Below, piece after piece: positions 63,339-64,000 of a DNA stretch of 64,000 nucleotides (position 1 is the stretch's first letter; each line of letters starts with the position of its first letter). Source of the DNA: Opisthorchis felineus (Eukaryota; Platyhelminthes; Trematoda; Opisthorchiida; Opisthorchiidae). The notes beneath the pieces are model-generated. The model was not told the origin of the DNA. It ran no database searches and saw nothing but the letters and a program-made list of their open reading frames with translations. The translations under genes were made by a program, and so were the position numbers. Location of the stretch: positions 198,825 to 262,824 of the forward strand of contig SJOL01009412.1 in assembly GCA_004794785.1 (NCBI GenBank), in the 5' to 3' direction.

Positions 63339-64000
63339 CTAAATGCGAAAAAATCAGGTGGAATAAAATCACCCTAAGAGGGATCCGTTATTGGCTGTCC
63401 AATATACTCCATGTGGAGTGATGTGGACTGACCAGAATGATCGCACCTGGATGCGAAAAAAATTATGCAAATGACTATGCAAGATCCTCCAACCACTTGA
63501 AAGCAGTGAAAAACAGTCCGGCAAGTTTAAACGGAAAGTGGATCATCCATCAACAACAGGAAAGTTACTAGTTCGCCGTCCGGAAGGTCGGTAAGAACCA
63601 CATACGTTGTTCAGGTGTGAGTACCTTCGTCTGTTCAGATGCGTCCAGCATTTGCTAGCGGAATAGTGGTGGTATATGTGTCAGACGGTTGGACTTCGAA
63701 TCCCAGTACAACCCGAGCTATGCTAATGGAGTACAATAAGATTGAAACTCCATTCTAGTGCTTCTTATTTTGACGTAGATTAACCGGAATAATGGCACCG
63801 TGACAGTCGGAGTGTTTACCCGAGAGTGGTGTGAACGAATAACATGCATATATCTGAGGCTGAACGACAGGTACGCTAAACCGCGAGTTTGCTAAGTAGC
63901 ATTTACCAAGAGGACTTTCAGTGGTTCTGTTGCGCTAACCAGCAGAAGGATCATCGGAAATCAAACTGTTTTGTCCACTGCAATTTATCCCAATCTCAAA
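63339..64000. other. Upstream intron of PPM1K-like gene
   Basis: No further PP2C exon seen. The DGHGG-containing exon must lie beyond the right edge. Confidence 0.55.

Overview
The window looks like nuclear DNA of a parasitic flatworm, most probably a digenean fluke. Coding sequence occurs only as short exons scattered over tens of kilobases. The space between them is filled with old retroelements: tRNA-derived SINEs, RTE-like LINEs, an R2-clade element, and a repeat whose hammerhead ribozyme has the same plan as the schistosome one. The fluke assignment is an inference from repeat content and intron style; no rRNA or mitochondrial marker is present.

Two host genes can be supported, both on the minus strand. 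(1) A GALK2-type galactokinase / N-acetylgalactosamine kinase runs from its start codon near 48451 leftwards to at least 8832. I place eight exons: 48316-48451, 40806-40929, 40396-40699, 36513-36659, 34783-34881, 24255-24413, 12212-12391 and 8832-9057. Splice sites and phases agree, apart from one short exon I could not find between 12391 and 24255. The last exon, with the glycine-rich LTGAGWGG-type motif, is not in the window. (2) The 3' end of a PPM1K-like protein phosphatase 2C has exons 62980-63338 and 59662-59934, and its 5' part lies beyond the right edge.

Layout. 1-600: 3' tail of an RTE-like LINE. 5534-8560: a 425-bp inverted repeat that looks identical in both arms, flanking a 2-kb spacer that holds a deletion derivative of an RTE LINE. 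9.4-25.2 kb: GALK2 introns with the hammerhead repeats, including a dimer (14.3-14.7 kb), a trimer (18.8-19.7 kb) and one copy with intact core (25.07-25.15 kb) beside the only N in the window. 27.3-29.4 kb: a chimeric RTE LINE lacking most of its RT. 34.3-34.5 kb: a 57-bp foldback. 44.38-47.97 kb: a nearly complete R2-clade element in GALK2 intron 1, on the opposite strand. It opens with a sequence that folds as an HDV-like ribozyme and encodes zinc fingers, RT and a restriction-like endonuclease, interrupted by one frameshift. 48.5-59.6 kb: intergenic DNA with SINEs and one weak candidate exon. 59.7-63.3 kb: PPM1K-like exons with an intron full of repeats.

The most notable content is the pair of self-cleaving RNA systems: an HDV-type fold at the 5' end of an R2 element that is not in 28S rDNA, and a dispersed, partly tandem repeat of about 300 bp delimited by type-I hammerhead motifs, i.e. 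retrozyme-like. Most remaining open frames are of a length and number expected by chance and are not annotated.
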